DNA of 64,000 bases from Anastrepha obliqua (GCF_027943255.1 NC_072897.1:46102044-46166043); one strand, 5' to 3'; shown: positions 39,598 to 51,595, counted from the first letter of the stretch. The notes: generated from the letters alone by a model not told the origin. Translations and numbers: made by a program.

Positions 39598-41326
39598 ATG
39601 AGTGGAACAAACAAGAAAAAAACTCGTCAATATTCGGAGGAATATTTAAAATTTGGGTTCATACCCGCTGTTCACGATGAGCGGATGCCGTTTTGTCTTT
39701 TATGCCAGCAATGCTTGACCAACGAATCAATGAAACGAGGTCGTCTTGAGGCGCATTTGAAGGCGAAACTTAGTGCTCATATAAATTCAGATTTGAGTTA
39801 CTTTAAAACTTTAAAAGAAAAGTTTGAAAAAAGAACAACATTACAGTCTCTATTTACTGCTCGTTCTTTAACAAAAAATCGTCTTTCTGAGGCTAGTTAT
39901 CAAATTTCTTTATTAATCGCTAAAACTGGAAAAAATCACACTATAGGAGAGAATTTGATAAAACCGTCAATATCAGCATTTCTTAAAACGGAAATGGAAA
40001 AAGATGACAAAGATGTAAAAGCTATGCCACTCAGTAACAATACTGTTAGCAGAAGAATAGACGAAATGAGTGAAGATATTGAAAAACAACTTGTTGAAAA
40101 GCTGAAAACAAGAAATTTCTCAGTACAAATGGATGAATCAACTTTGAGAGACAGTAAGGCAGTACTGATAACCTATGTAAGATATATTGATGAAGGGCAT
40201 TTTACTGAAGAAATGTTGTTCTGTAAAAGATTAGAAAGCACCACTACCTCCAAAGATATATATAATAAGTTAAAAAACTACTTAGATGTCAATGATATAC
40301 CAATGAAAAATATAACATCTTGTGCTGCAGATGGCGTCCCTAATATGATGGGCAAGAAAAATGGCTGCTTAAAATTGATGAAAGATGCGAATCCAGAAAT
40401 GATTATTGTACATTGTGTTATTCATAAGGAAAACTTGGTAGCTAAAAATATCTTGCCTGTTCTAAATGAAGTACTACATACAGTAATAAAGTGTGTTAAT
40501 GCTATTAAAGCTAGTGCCAAATGTGAACGTCTTTTCAAGTTATTTTGTGAACAACAAAATGAAGACCATGTGAGACTTTTACTTCATACTGAAGTAAGAT
40601 GGCTAACCAAAAGCAACTGCTTGAAAAGATTTATGCAACTGTTTGACACTCTTAGTGATTTTTTAAGCGACAAACCTGAAATGAAGTATCTGTTAACAAT
40701 CGATGGTAAAGCATTTGTAAGGTATGTAGCCGATATCTTTAAAACTAAGTATATTAAATAAGCAACTTCAAGGACCAAATAAAACACTTGTCGATGCAAA
40801 AACAAAGATATTTGGTTTCATTACCAATATAGAGTTATATCAGAAACACATTAACAACAAAAACTTTGAACAATTTCATTGGCTCCAAAAATGTGAAGTA
40901 ACTGATACCGCTTTACTTGTTATTGTTAATCATTTGAATATTCTATCCGCTGATTTAAAAGAAAGATTTTCTGATTTAAAACAAATTGATTTCCCAACAT
41001 GGATGATGCAGCCAATATTAGTGGATTTGTCTGATATATCAAATATGCAGTATCAAGAAGAACTCGCAGAATTGCAAAATGATGAATCCGTAAAAACTTT
41101 AATTTTTTTAACTTTTAATATAAAAGGAGCGATGGCATGGCTTTGTGAAGAAACTGAACCTAAATACCCAAATGCAACCAAATGTGCAAGAAAACTTTTA
41201 CTACCGTTTCCATCTTCATATTTAGCTGAATGTGGATTTAGGGCTGTAAATGATTTACTGATAAAAAAAAGAAATCGACTTGATATAACACAACGTGGAG
41301 ACTTGAGATTAAAGCTAAGTAAATGA
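39598..41326 (+). pseudogene. hAT transposase with one frameshift (ZBED5/FAM200-like)
   Basis: Coding from the ATG at 39598 (MSGTNKKKTRQYSEEYLKFG). The frame is open further upstream, but that stretch (39496-39597) looks like intron or leader. A BED-like finger (MPFCLLCQQCLTNESMKRGR, EAHLKAKLSAH) is followed by FSVQMDESTLRD (first Asp), SCAADGVPNMMG (second Asp), VHCVIHKENL and TEVRWLTKSNC. Near 40740-40755, in a TTTAAAA stretch, a one-base shift is needed to continue (LSILNKQLQGPNKTLVDAKT) to the C-terminal dimerisation block PSSYLAECGFRAVNDLLIKK. No other break is seen across about 575 codons, so inactivation is recent or due to one sequencing error. Confidence 0.88.
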
Positions 41327-41618
41327 GAACCTAATATAAAATCTCTGTGCAGCAAGCATCAAGCGCAAGGATCGCACGAAATGAATATAAAAAAATCAAT
41401 ATTAAAATTATTTTGAATTTCAGTTTTTCATTATATGTTTTGAAATTTTACTTACGATGTTTTGATAACAATTTCATAGTGATTCCTTCCTAAAACTTAT
41501 CATTTACATTTCTTAAGGGAACAAAACATTTTTTAAAGGTTAAAAATTATGTATGGGGGCATACAAATTTTAGAAATGTTAAGGTGGGGCATGACCTAAA
41601 AAAGGTTGCGAAACACTG

Positions 41619-41795
41619 CTCTAGGGTTTCTTTTGTACCTGACTCTTTACATTTCCTACAAGCATCGTTAAGCGTTAGATTTAGCTTGTAACCATGTGCT
41701 GCAACTAGGCAGTGCCCTTGTGTAAAACGACAAGAGAAACTTAATTAAAAAGGTCGTCACAAACTTTGCGATCTCGATGTCGCTGCTACAATAGA
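41619..41795 (-). pseudogene. Retrotransposon 3' end, right of hAT insertion
   Basis: Minus strand: FTQGHCLVAAHGYKLNLTLN, DACRKCKESGTKETLEHLLR. The C-x2-C ... H-x3-C arrangement matches the finger that ends LOA/I-type ORF2 proteins. The continuation is on the other side of the hAT element (37720-37904). Confidence 0.7.
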
Positions 41796-41808
41796 CATAA
41801 GAACTAAA

Positions 41809-43510
41809 ATGCTACCTTTGTTGTTTTTCTCCTCTTCATCTGTCTATGATATCATAGCTTTAACAGAGACTTGGCTTTGTGACTGCCATTACACTGCAGA
41901 AATATTTGACTGTCAACTGTATAATGTATTTCGAAAAGACAGATGCTCCCGCTCATTATTATTAACAAACTATACCCCAAATCTAAAAATAACGCAAAAC
42001 TTTATGAAGCGTACAATCAGAAATACATTTCTGAAGTAGAGAATGGTATTAAAGAAAATAGTAAATATTTTCGGCAGTTTATTAACTGTAAAACGAAAAT
42101 CTCTGGAATTCCGGATAAAATGTGCTATTTGGGGGAAACGTTGTCGGACATTCAAAAAATTAGTAACCTTTTTGCTGATTTTTCTCGATCTGTTTATATT
42201 TGTCAATCTGACACCGGAAAAGAAAATACCTTTTTTAACAGCTCACGAACAAATAAAGGTTTCCTCTCATGATATACTCAGGAGTCTTTCGGCCTTGACA
42301 AATGACCCAATTCCTGGAGAGAATCCCCTATATTATTAAAAAACTGTGCTACATCGTTAGCAGAACCATTAACAATTATCTTCAATAAATCACTAGCTTC
42401 TGGTGAATTTTTACATAATTGGAAAAAATCGTTTATCATACCGATACATAAGTTCCGGAACCAAGTCTGAAGGCCAAAATTATCGCCCTAAATTCTCTTG
42501 CATACTTAAACTCTTTGAAAAGCTAATTCATGATTTGATTTTCTTTCAAATTTCAGATGTCATATCGCCTAATCAGCACGGCTTTGTTAAGAATTTAAGG
42601 TTATTCGCAAATTTTGTCTTAAACCAATTTTAAACAGGCCAACAATGCGATGTGATATTCACCGATTTTTCAAAAGCGTTCTATAGAGTCAGTCACATTA
42701 TCCTACTTAAAAAGCTGGGTTGAATTGGTCTTCATCCTAGCTTACTTAAATAGTTTGCATTTTATCTAACAGATAGAACTCAATTCGTTCGTAAAAATAA
42801 CATAAAATCTGATGCCATCAGTTATACCTCAAGGTAGCCATCTTGGGCCACTATTGTTCTTAATATTTGTTAATGCCTCCAGACGTTTTTGAGGCATCAC
42901 GTTGTCTGATATGTGCAGATGACCTGAACATTTACAGTCGGATAAAGGACGTAACTGACTGCATAAGACTTCAAGAAGACTTAACAAGATTGGAAGCTTG
43001 GTGTAATGATAACTCCTTACCTCTTAATGCTACTAAATGCCAGCACATGTCCTTCAGTAGACGCAAAGTTCTGATTGATCTCGATTACAAGTTGTGTACT
43101 ATCACCCTCAAAAAAATTTATGGAAAGAAAGACTTGGGGGTAATATGTATTTACATCGAAAATGTCGTTTTCTTAACATATAGACATATGATTTCCAAGT
43201 CTAGATCTATACTTGACTTCGTTATAAGGAATTGAAGGGAGTTTCAGGATATTTGTACGCTGAAGAATTTGTGTTTTTCTCTTGTGAGATCAAACTTTAA
43301 ATATTGAAGCATTATTTGGGATCCAGTCTATATGGGTCCGTCTTTAAGAATTGAGAAAGTTTAGAAACGTTTCACTACTAATTCACTTCGTTGCCTTGTA
43401 CGAGTAGTTTGCCTGCATATAAAAGTAGATGTCTTTAGAATTGCGAAGAAAAAATTTATCGATAATGTTTATAAGGGATATGGTTACGAACCATATTAAA
43501 TGCCACTTCT
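41809..43510 (+). pseudogene. Element K ORF2: endonuclease start and reverse transcriptase
   Basis: Plus strand: IIALTETWLCDCHYTAEIFD and LYNVFRKDR (endonuclease), then a deletion to the linker LYEAYNQKYISEVENGIKEN, KYFRQFINCKTKISGIPDK and SNLFADFSRSVY. RT follows as SEGQNYRPKFSCILKLFEKL, FTDFSKAFYRVSHIILLKKL, CADDLNIYSRIKDVTDCIRL (FADD-like motif, first residue Cys), NATKCQHMSFSRRK and KKDLGV. NHIKCHFLLKLMLFNCPTRN and LRQYVPF are C-terminal. At least six frame changes or stops. Confidence 0.82.
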
Positions 43511-43572
43511 TGCTGAAGCTAATGCTTTTTAATTGTCCCACTCGTAACCTTAGACAATATGTTCCATTTACG

Positions 43573-44420
43573 TCATCACAATGCTATGGGGGAAATGGCA
43601 ACTGTTTTCCTAACGGAAGTTTTTGCCTGAAAGTAGCCGAATGGATAATCGAGAGGAGATGGAGCGGGAAACAGATTGGAGTTTTCAGTCAGGCTGCACT
43701 GAAGGCCATGGAGAACGCGAAGCAAGCCTCAAAGATTGTTTAAGAATGTAAGAAGAAGCTTAATTCTGTCGCAAGGCAAGACAGGCTTGCACTTTTATGG
43801 GTTCCAGGACACTCCGGTGTTCAAGGAAACGAAATTGCCGATGAATTGGCCAACCGTGGATCAGCGGTTCCCTACAAGAGCCAATAATGGGAATCAGTTT
43901 CGCAGGAATCATGAATTGGATCAGCGATTATGTAGGCAGTCTACATAAAGAGCGATGGTCCGGTCTAGAACGCTGCAGAACTGCAAAGTGTTTTGTGACA
44001 AATCCGAACAGAAAACTGTCAAACTTTCTCCTAAAACTTAGAAGGAAAGACATTCGGTTGATGGTTGATGATCATTACAGGACACAACCCATGGGGTCAG
44101 CATATGACCACCACTGGAATCATTGAGGACCCAATGTGCCTGTCTTGCTTGGAGGAGGCGGATAGCACTGAGCACTTTCTCTGTGAGTGTCCTGCCTTTG
44201 TTAGAGCACGGCTACGAGTTTTGGGCTCCGATGTCGTGAGAATGATTAATATTTATTCTCTAAAACTGGAGGATATTTACAGATTTGCCAAAGAATCTAG
44301 AAAATTCTCACAGGACTAACTATCTCTATATCCGTCTCTATTCTTTCCTATTTCTTTCTTTGATACTTTTCTCCTTGACTATCTACACTCTTTCCAGAGC
44401 TTTAAAAACAAGACCAATTT
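43573..44420 (+). pseudogene. LOA-type fragment L: RNase H and C-terminal finger
   Basis: Plus strand: VAEWIIERRWSGKQIGVFS, QAALKAMENAKQASKIV, then ECKKKLNSVARQDRLALLWV, PGHSGVQGNEIADELANRGS, IITGHNPWGQHMTTTGIIED and CLSCLEEADSTEHFLCECPA. The RNase H His and last Asp (GHSG, ELAN context) survive; the SDS block is damaged. It parallels 5111-6445 of element A but is a distinct copy. It interrupts element K, whose C-terminal coding resumes at NQLARCIRQSNQLCNNLDIF (about 44430). Confidence 0.82.
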
Positions 44421-44762
44421 TAGTCGAAATGAACCAACTTGCACGTTGTATAAGACAGTCTAACCAATTATGCAATAATTTAGATATATTCTCTAACTCA
44501 AGAGAGACTCTCACGTCAAAACTTAATCTGGAGAAGATACACTTGTTGAACTGTGACTAATGTATCTCACAGTATTGTTTACCATATATTATATTTAAGC
44601 TTTAGTATTAGTAATCTATTTGTGTTCTACTTAAATTTTTTTTTTTTTTTTTTTGTTTTTTCCCCCATTTATTTTCCCCCATCTGTCCTTTGACATTAAG
44701 TATGTTGTTTAACAATTTGGTCAGGATTACTTTAAGTGATGAAAGAATGAATAAATAAATAC

Positions 44763-46630
44763 TTGGAAAAAAGGTGTATATAAAAATTTTAACTCTGTTT
44801 GGGGAAAAAAGTTTATGAATTCGGGTGAAATTTACGCCAGTGTCACGTTTACGTCAAAAAAAAATTGGTGTGTCTTCCGAAGGTTAACTATGATAAAGCT
44901 ACAGTGGTTGACAGTTTAAGTAATATTTTCAAAAAAACTTAAATGTACATTCAATGATACACGTATTTGAATCATGAACACCAACAAATAAATATTTATT
45001 TAAGTCTTCGGTAACGATCGTGCACTTATAGACTATTGACAATTCTGCGATTAAACTACTATAAGAAAAGTAACACTAAATGTACTCTTACAATCTCGAA
45101 ATAAATGTGTTTTATTCATTGAATGTAGTAGATCTTATTCAAATTAACTGTAAAATTAATTTAGAAACACTCAGAAATTGAGGCTTAAAAGATTTGAGGA
45201 GGAATTTAGTTCTCTTAAGGGGTCCCGGTGGTCTACAGCTCGAAAATTTAGGGTATTTTCAGGAATGTTTTTTTTTAAATAAAAAATGAAAAACAATATT
45301 TAAATATTTTAGGCATATTTTAGGCAAAAAAAAATTTTTTTTTTCTTTTAATAATTTTAAAAATGGCGCTGAAGTTGACTCTCCCGAAAAATTGGACCCG
45401 GACCGTGTTTTCCGTTTTGGCTCTTCCATTTATCTAAAACACAAAAACCAAAAAAATTATTAATCAGTAGGAATATCCCATGCAAGAATAAAAATAATTG
45501 ACAAAATCACGCGGTTTTGAATTTGGCACTCTAAAAATCGGGATTTTTTCAGTTTCTGAATATATAAAATAATACGCAATAATTGAAGTAATAGTATGAT
45601 TCCAGTACGAGCGATAGCCATTGATGTTGTGAAAAAAATTTTAAAATTTCAGACAATTCTGTTGAATAGTTTTTTTTTTTACAACACCAGGCCGAAAAAA
45701 GTAGTTTTGGGATAATAGAGTTTAAAGTTTTGAGAGTGGCCGCGTGGCGAATCTGACTCTACCTGCTAAAACGGCAGCACAATCGAAAATCCTGGGAATA
45801 TCCTTCCAAAAATTTGGCAGTATATTCTGCCTATACTTTCGAAATACTTACATCTGGCACTATACCATGGCATTGGGTCCTCTTTTGAATACGCTTAAGC
45901 CTTAAGAGTTGGACGGACTATGAGTGATGGCATAGCTTTTTATTCGTCCGCATATAAAAGATAATTTGAGTATGTAAAGAACTGACAAATTTCATGAAAA
46001 ATTTAAATAATTAAAGAAAGAGATTTCTACCAAAAAGAAAAAACAGCGTAGCGTAAAATGGCTTCACAACTTGTATGGTGTGAGAACTTTTACCGATTGG
46101 AAAAACCCAAAATTTTTTTGAATGTTACAAAGGGTAAAACGGTGGAGGTCACATGGTGGTTTTAAATTTACTAACAAATAGTGTACTACAGAGCGCTAAA
46201 ATTTTTTTACTTATATAAATATACAACTATGCAACATGTTCCGCAAAGTCTATGGCGGACACTTAGACTCGATGTTATTTACCACGATTGGTGGAAGATC
46301 CGCCTCTTTTTTCACGACAAATTAAGAAATGAAGTGCAGTTAAGTCCGATCTTCGTACTTTATCCACAAATGCCGAAAACGTTTCAGAAATCCTTGAGGC
46401 AACCAAATAAAAAAAAAATTGGAATTTCTCACTGTCGTTTTTCTGAAAATATGCATGTGAAAAATACGGAGAATTGTTAAAATAATATAAATTTAGCACT
46501 TATATGATACTTTTAGATTACGTGCATTGAAAATAGGTATCTCTTCCACAGGGCTTTCTTTACCATATTTATGATTCTAATAGTGCTGAAAAATATAACC
46601 CAAAAGAAATGAGTATAAGTACATACATAT
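44763..46630. other. Non-coding AT-rich block with an unclassified repeat-like segment
   Basis: No gene recognised. From about 45216 a segment starts TTAAGGGGTCCCGGTGGTCT and runs through several homopolymers to about 45900. The TTAA at its start could be an insertion site of a TTAA-specific transposon, but no matching right end was found. A 99-codon frame at 46181-46480 has no recognisable similarity. Confidence 0.35.
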
Positions 46631-46969
46631 ATACATGACATATGTATATCAATGAAGCCTTTTGTAAGAGCACACGCGAGACTACACACTTCGGTGTCGT
46701 GCAGGAGCCTAGTAAGGGAAAAGACGGTTGTTTCCCACTCACATGAGTCCTTAAGCTAAGAGGTGGTCATCCCATTTCCCTTTTCCTTTCCCTATCATTA
46801 CTCTTCATTTCCCTTCTCTTTCTCCACTGGGCTGGACTAAGGTGCCATACGACTGGTGCCGAGACTCAACCTGGCTGGAGGTCCAGTCCATCAAATAGCC
46901 CAGTCGCAAACGAAGTATACAAAATACCCGGCGACTTTCTGTACTATCTTATGTAACTTGCACACAGAA

Positions 46970-47725
46970 GCCTCTGCGTGAGTGAACTTTCCCTTGCTCT
47001 ACACTCGTGGGACCAAAATGGAAGCTCTCAAAAGTACAAAAAATACAAATGGTACGGATATCCTAGAAAACCCGAAGAAGGCAACCCCTCCAATTCAGCT
47101 ACCGCCAATGATCGATATGTGAGCCGTGGCGCTGCCAATGCTTTGGTAGGACTTGACCTCGGCACTTCTGAGCAACAGAGACCAGGGAAGTACGTTTTGT
47201 TAAGCGCAGGTGTCCCTCTACACTGGCCTACATAAAGAAGCGGTCAAAAGGCACAAGCTTGCTAAGCATGCTCCAGGGCTATTTAATAGCTTTGTGGTTA
47301 AAAGTGGCGGTAAGATGTTAGTTGTCGTGGATAGGGCGCAGGAGTTATGGGGTGTTCCTAAAGATCAGTGGAGGTAGATTGAGGTTGCTTTGGGCAACTT
47401 CCTCTTGTGCTTACTGGACGAGCATCCTGACCCTCTTATAGCGGTGCGGGTTGGTATCAAGGCTGCGTCAAATTAGTCGCCTGTGACTATAAGTGGCTGT
47501 AGAGAAGGTTGGTGAGGTTTATTCTGGCGTGAAACTTGAGGCTGTTGACTTCGAAAACATTCCGTCTCAGGCAAAAGTCCGTGCTTGGGTTACCAGCAAG
47601 CCAGGTGATGAAGCATCCACCTTGCGGATGTTTAAGATCTGCAACCGGAACCGTCTGACGATATAGTGGTAGTAAGAATCAGCACCGAATCCTTGGTGCC
47701 ACTGGAGAAGGCTTGAGGGATAATT
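46970..47725 (+). pseudogene. Element M ORF1 (DUF4780-like)
   Basis: Plus strand in shifting frames: NANALVGLDLGTSEQQ region, then AQELWGVPKDQWR, NFLLCLLDEHPDPLIAVRVG, KLEAVDFENIPSQAKVRAWV and TLRMFKICNRNRL. The QELWGVPxDQW and ARAW-like blocks recur in ORF1 of LOA-group elements. Multiple stops. The final part, INYGFTKVNLRVYRKD, is found on the far side of the jockey insertion at about 49480. Confidence 0.65.
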
Positions 47726-49476
47726 GTTTTTTTTTTTTTTCGAACTCCATTTATTCCATACAATCTGTCATAACAATAACAATAAGTACTATTTTTATCT
47801 ACAATTTAAAGAAGAATAGCTTAGAGTAAGAATTCCCAGTGGAATACGTTACATAATAATGAACATCATATAACATATACATATATTATATAATATTATA
47901 CAATTTTACAACTTTTGCATTTACGTACTATATGTTACGTTTTAAATCTTTGCATTAAATCGTTAGGCTGACATTTTTTTAATCTTGAGGAGTAGCTTAT
48001 CTTGGAGAGGTTATTTGCTCGGTTATTCGGATGAGTGGCAAGTCGGTTGTTGTGATTTGATTTTGCAGCTGAGCCCCATAATTGAACTCTATACGCCCAT
48101 ACCGGTTTCAGAATAGATTTGTAGATAAGCACCTTATTGTCTAGTGCAAGTGCTGAATTGTAGCCGATTAACCAGTGTAGTGATCGCAATTTCAGTCCAA
48201 GTTGCTTTCGTTTTAAAAATATATGCGATCGCCAAGTAAGACGCCTGTCTAATAGAATACCTAAATATTTGGCATTATCTGTTTATGGTATTGGAACGCT
48301 GTTAAGAGATACGGCAGGACATGAGCCATTTCGAAGAGTGAAAGTTATCTGCGCCGATTTGCTTTCGTTAGCTTTAATGAGCCATTTTTTCATCCAGTCG
48401 CTAACACTGATAAGGTTTTCTTGTAGGTAATCGGAAGCAATTGAGGGAAGGGTACTCCTGGCCATGAAGACAGTATCATCTGCATACGTGGCTGGATATG
48501 TGTTCTTTGATAGTGGAAGATCTGCCTTGAACAAAGTGTACAAGACGGGGCCTAGAACACTTATGAGCATATAACAGTTGTGCGGTAAGCCCTGCTTAAG
48601 CTTGTATAACAGGCGTTCATGCCAGACTTTATCGAAGGCTTGCGTTATATCTAAAAATGCCGCTGTACAGTATTGCCGCCTCTCAAGTGCTTGTCTTGAG
48701 AAATCATACACACAATTAACTTGCTCTATGGTGGAAAGATACTTGCGAAAACCAAATTGGTGGGCTGGAATGAGATTTCTTTGCGGAATTATTGGATTTA
48801 TCCTTTTTAAAAGCAGCTTTTCGAAGAGCTTGGAGGCAACAGGCAATAGACTTATTGGCCTGTAATTGGATACCAAGCTCGGGGTCTTCCCTGGCTTTTG
48901 TATAAGGATGATTTCAGCAACTTTCCACTGAGTTGGGAAATACTCTTGTTTGATCATCGCGTTAAATATAATGGTGAGGAATTTGTATCCACATTTGGGC
49001 AGTTCATTTAAAACCTTACTAGTTATTAGATCGTAACCTGGCGCCTTTTTGGTTTTAAGAGTTTTGGTAGCTGCGTATTTAACTTCTTTCCAGGTAAATC
49101 GTACAGTCGGAAAATCCATTTGAAACGCAGCTGTGAGAAATTCGTCTGAGTCTACCTCCGCACTTTGACTCGGAAATGGTTGGAAAACATTTGATAGATG
49201 TTTGGCAAACTCTATTGCTTTTTGTTTATCAGTTTTTGCCCAATCTCCATTACACGTTTTTATCGCTGCGTTGTGAGGCGTTGGTTGTGAGATCTTATTC
49301 GTTGCCTTCCAGAGTGAGTAGTCAGTAGCTTCCGTGGGTGACAAGTATTCATGCAGTTCTGAGTTTTTTGCGTCTCTTATAGTGTTTTTTAATTGTTTTG
49401 TGAGCTTATTCAGTTTTTTTTTTGTCGTTCTTGTTTCTGGTGCTTTGCCATATGCGCCGAAGCTTGCGTTTTTCTG
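47726..49476 (-). mobile_element. Jockey-clade retrotransposon N
   Basis: Poly(T) at 47726-47741 is the 3' tail of this 5'-truncated minus-strand element. It contains the RT and thumb but no endonuclease or ORF1. It interrupts ORF1 of element M. Sequence identity to a living copy cannot be judged here, but the long open frame suggests moderate age. Confidence 0.85.
47938..49400 (-). pseudogene. Jockey-clade reverse transcriptase with internal deletion
   Basis: Minus strand, open for 353 codons (48283-49344): YSLWKATNKISQPTPHNAAI, KTLKTKKAPGYDLITSKVLN, YFPTQWKVAEIILIQKPGKT, NYRPISLLPVASKLFEKLLL, FLDITQAFDKVWHERLLYKL, VLGPVLYTLF and YPATYADDTVFMA. The YADD catalytic motif is intact. About 30 residues before VLGPVLY, normally holding the AGVPQG motif, are deleted in frame. 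After a stop the thumb follows (LHWLIGYNSALALDNKVLIY, KSILKPVWAYRVQLWGSAA) to a stop near 47938. Confidence 0.88.
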
Positions 49477-50380
49477 ATATTAATATTTGAGTGATAAATT
49501 ACGGCTTCACTAAGGTCAATCTGCGCGTTTATCGCAAAGATGTTGCCGCCTACTGCAGATGCTAATACCTCTAAGGAGGCATCAGCGGACCCTATGCAAG
49601 AGGACTACTACTCCTCAGATTGAGAAAGGCTGACAGGGGTCAAAGGTCTCTACGAAGAGGCCAACGAACTTGACTCCAATGAGGACATGGGTGATATTAT
49701 GATGGTGGAGATGGAGACTACAAAGCCCGATGGGCATTAAATTTTTGCAGATTAATCTCCACTACTCTCAATCGGCCTCTGCTGGCTTACAGATCCGCTG
49801 AGCAAATCTCGGAGATGATGTTGTTCATCCAAGAGCCCTGGGCTCATAGCAATAGGTTTTGCGGACGGAGTACGTCAGGCTATAAGCTGTTGGTATCTAG
49901 TTCTGACGGTGTTCCTTGTGCCTGCATTTTAGCAAGATATACTCTGGATATATTCATTTTATCGAATCTTAGTGATAGCGATCTTGTGGTAGCTAGCCTT
50001 GAGCTCAACAATTCTTGTTATAGGTTGGCGTCAAAGATGGGCTGATTGTAGGATGCGATGTTAACGCTCACCACTACTTGTGTGGAAGTAGCTATATAAA
50101 TGAAAGGGGTGAAGTTCTTACAGAATTTATCCTGGATACTGAGAAACTGACGTTTGTCACTAGAGAAAGAAAATAGGTTTTTGATATCACCTTGACCTCA
50201 GATGTTATCACCACCTTGGTAATGAGTATTCGTTCTCAGATCATACGTATATTGAGTTTAATCATTTAGACTCGCTACAAGCGCCGATATTTCGAAGAAG
50301 TATTAAGAATACCAATTGGGTGTTGTACAGCACTACCTTTATGAAATTACTGGATGAAGCGCCTATATAATATAGTAAGT
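49477..50380 (+). pseudogene. Element M ORF1 end and AP endonuclease
   Basis: Plus strand: INYGFTKVNLRVYRKDV near 49482, then an acidic ORF1 tail. From about 49745: FLQINLHYSQSASAG, SEMMLFIQEPWAHSNRFCGR, ACILARYTLDIFILSNLSDS and DLVVASLELNNSCYRLAS, then GLIVGCDVNAHHYLCGSSYI and LTEFILDTEKLTFVTRERK. LIQEPW and GCDxNAHH are LOA-type endonuclease blocks. Three frame changes. The C-terminal SDH block is only faintly visible. Confidence 0.78.
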
Positions 50381-51420
50381 AAGTATAAGTACCAGTATCA
50401 GTCAAATAGTAGAAAAGCTCTCTAGTAGCTAAAACTAGCACTTATTGCAGCCTGCCCCTGAATCAAGAACAGAGGGGAAAGAAACTAACTTGGTGGTCGC
50501 AAGAATTAAATACACATAGAAAATATTGTAACAGATTGTTTATCTGGGCTAAAGCCACTGGCCTGGTAGATGATTGGAAATGTCATCAAGATAGCCTCAG
50601 AATCTATAAAAGTGCTTTTAAAAGAGCAAAAGGAATTTCGCGGCGAAATTTTTGTAGCTCAGTTGAGGGGTGTATGGAAACTTCTAGTCATAGGGAAGAA
50701 TTGGACACGTTTGTCCCCAAGTTTTGTAAAAAGGCCGGACGGTTCGTGGACCATGCCTATTAGGGAATCTCTGAATCTCCAATGAGATACTCACTTCCCT
50801 GGTAGTTCAGGTATACTTACTGCATCTACAATCCTAGCGTTACATTATAATCGTTTTTAAAAGTAGTTTTTATTCCCAAAGCAGGAAGGACTTCGCATGT
50901 CCTTCCCAAGGACTTTACACCAATCAGCTTAGGTTGCTTGAACAATGGTAATTTTTTTTACTTTAAAGAATATACTCTAGCAGCCTTTCTAGACATTGAA
51001 GGTGCGTTGAAAAATATCTCTCTTGAGAAAATACACTCCGCCCTTCGCAAGGTCGGAGTTGATGTGTCAATCAGACTACTACCACGTAACCTTGGATGCT
51101 CGATGGTCGGGGCTGTAAAATGAATGCTTGCGCAGTATATATATCTGTTTCCACATGTGACAAATATCTTTTAACTCTAAGCGATCTAATGCGAAACGCT
51201 TTTAAGCTATCTAGATGGGGCCACACTAGTTGTTTAGGTGTGGACCCTCAGAAAACAGGGGTAGTACTGTTCTCGAAGAAATACAAATTTTAAACCCATC
51301 ATTGTGTAATGCTGAGAATTGAAGATAGCGCCAAACATAATATTTAGGTGTAATTCTCAACAAGAAACTAAATTGAAACATAACTGTAGAGGACAGAGAA
51401 GTACTAGTTTATAACTAGAG
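50381..51420 (+). pseudogene. Element M reverse transcriptase remnants
   Basis: Plus strand fragments: a linker with TWWSQELN-like text and LFIWAKATGLVDDWKCHQDS near 50540; AGRTSHVLPKDFTPISLGC near 50885; YTLAAFLDIEGALKNISLEK and IHSALRKVGVDVSIRLLP (RT motif A region, first catalytic Asp in FLDIEGA). A jump then leads to GVDPQKTGVVLFSKKYKF, past the deleted YADD motif. Too damaged to model as one gene. Confidence 0.65.
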
Positions 51421-51595
51421 CTGCGGCCGCCGTAGCCGAGTGTAACCTCCCAGTGTATTTCTGCCATGAAAAAACTCCTCATAAATATTTGCCATTCGGA
51501 GTCTGCTTAAATCTGTAGATCACTCCATTTTTGGGACAATATCAAGACGTACGCCACAAATAGGAGGAGGAGCTTGGAAAAACCTCTCTTTGTTC
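51421..51595 (+). repeat. tRNA-headed SINE, copy 3 (internally deleted)
   Basis: GCTGCGGCCGCCGTAGCCGA gives the 5' end. The sequence jumps to CCAGTGTATTTCTGCCATGA, then GCCATTCGGAGTCTGCTTAA, TCACTCCATTTTTGGGAC and CACAAATAGGAGGAGGAGCT. The tRNA-like part after the A box is deleted. It lies between RT and C-terminal finger remnants of element M. Confidence 0.78.

Larger units (their letters stand above)
37905..41618 (+). mobile_element. hAT element H with perfect 8-bp target duplication
   Basis: Ends CAGTGTTTCCCAACGTGGGG (37905) and the inverted GGTTGCGAAACACTG (to 41618). CTCTAGGG flanks both (37897-37904 and 41619-41626), a perfect 8-bp duplication as hAT enzymes make. The element is 3.7 kb and holds a transposase with a single frameshift. 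A DD41D derivative (38701-39235) sits in its 5' non-coding part. Candidate splice signals (GGTAAGTATT near 39380, TTTTTTTTTAG near 39585) lie ahead of the coding start. Confidence 0.93.
41800..44762 (+). mobile_element. CR1-type retrotransposon K with a LOA fragment inside
   Basis: Plus-strand element: endonuclease start at 41809, RT at 42040-43510, C-terminus resumed at about 44425-44558, tail GAATGAATAAATAAATAC near 44745. The middle, about 43573-44420, is a LOA-type fragment. Large parts of the endonuclease are deleted and the RT has many stops. The 3' untranslated region contains a poly(T) run (about 44637-44653). Confidence 0.78.

Noticed and set aside
46181..46480. 99-codon plus-strand frame
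   Set aside because: No recognisable domain; composition matches the AT-rich surroundings. Not strong enough to call a gene.
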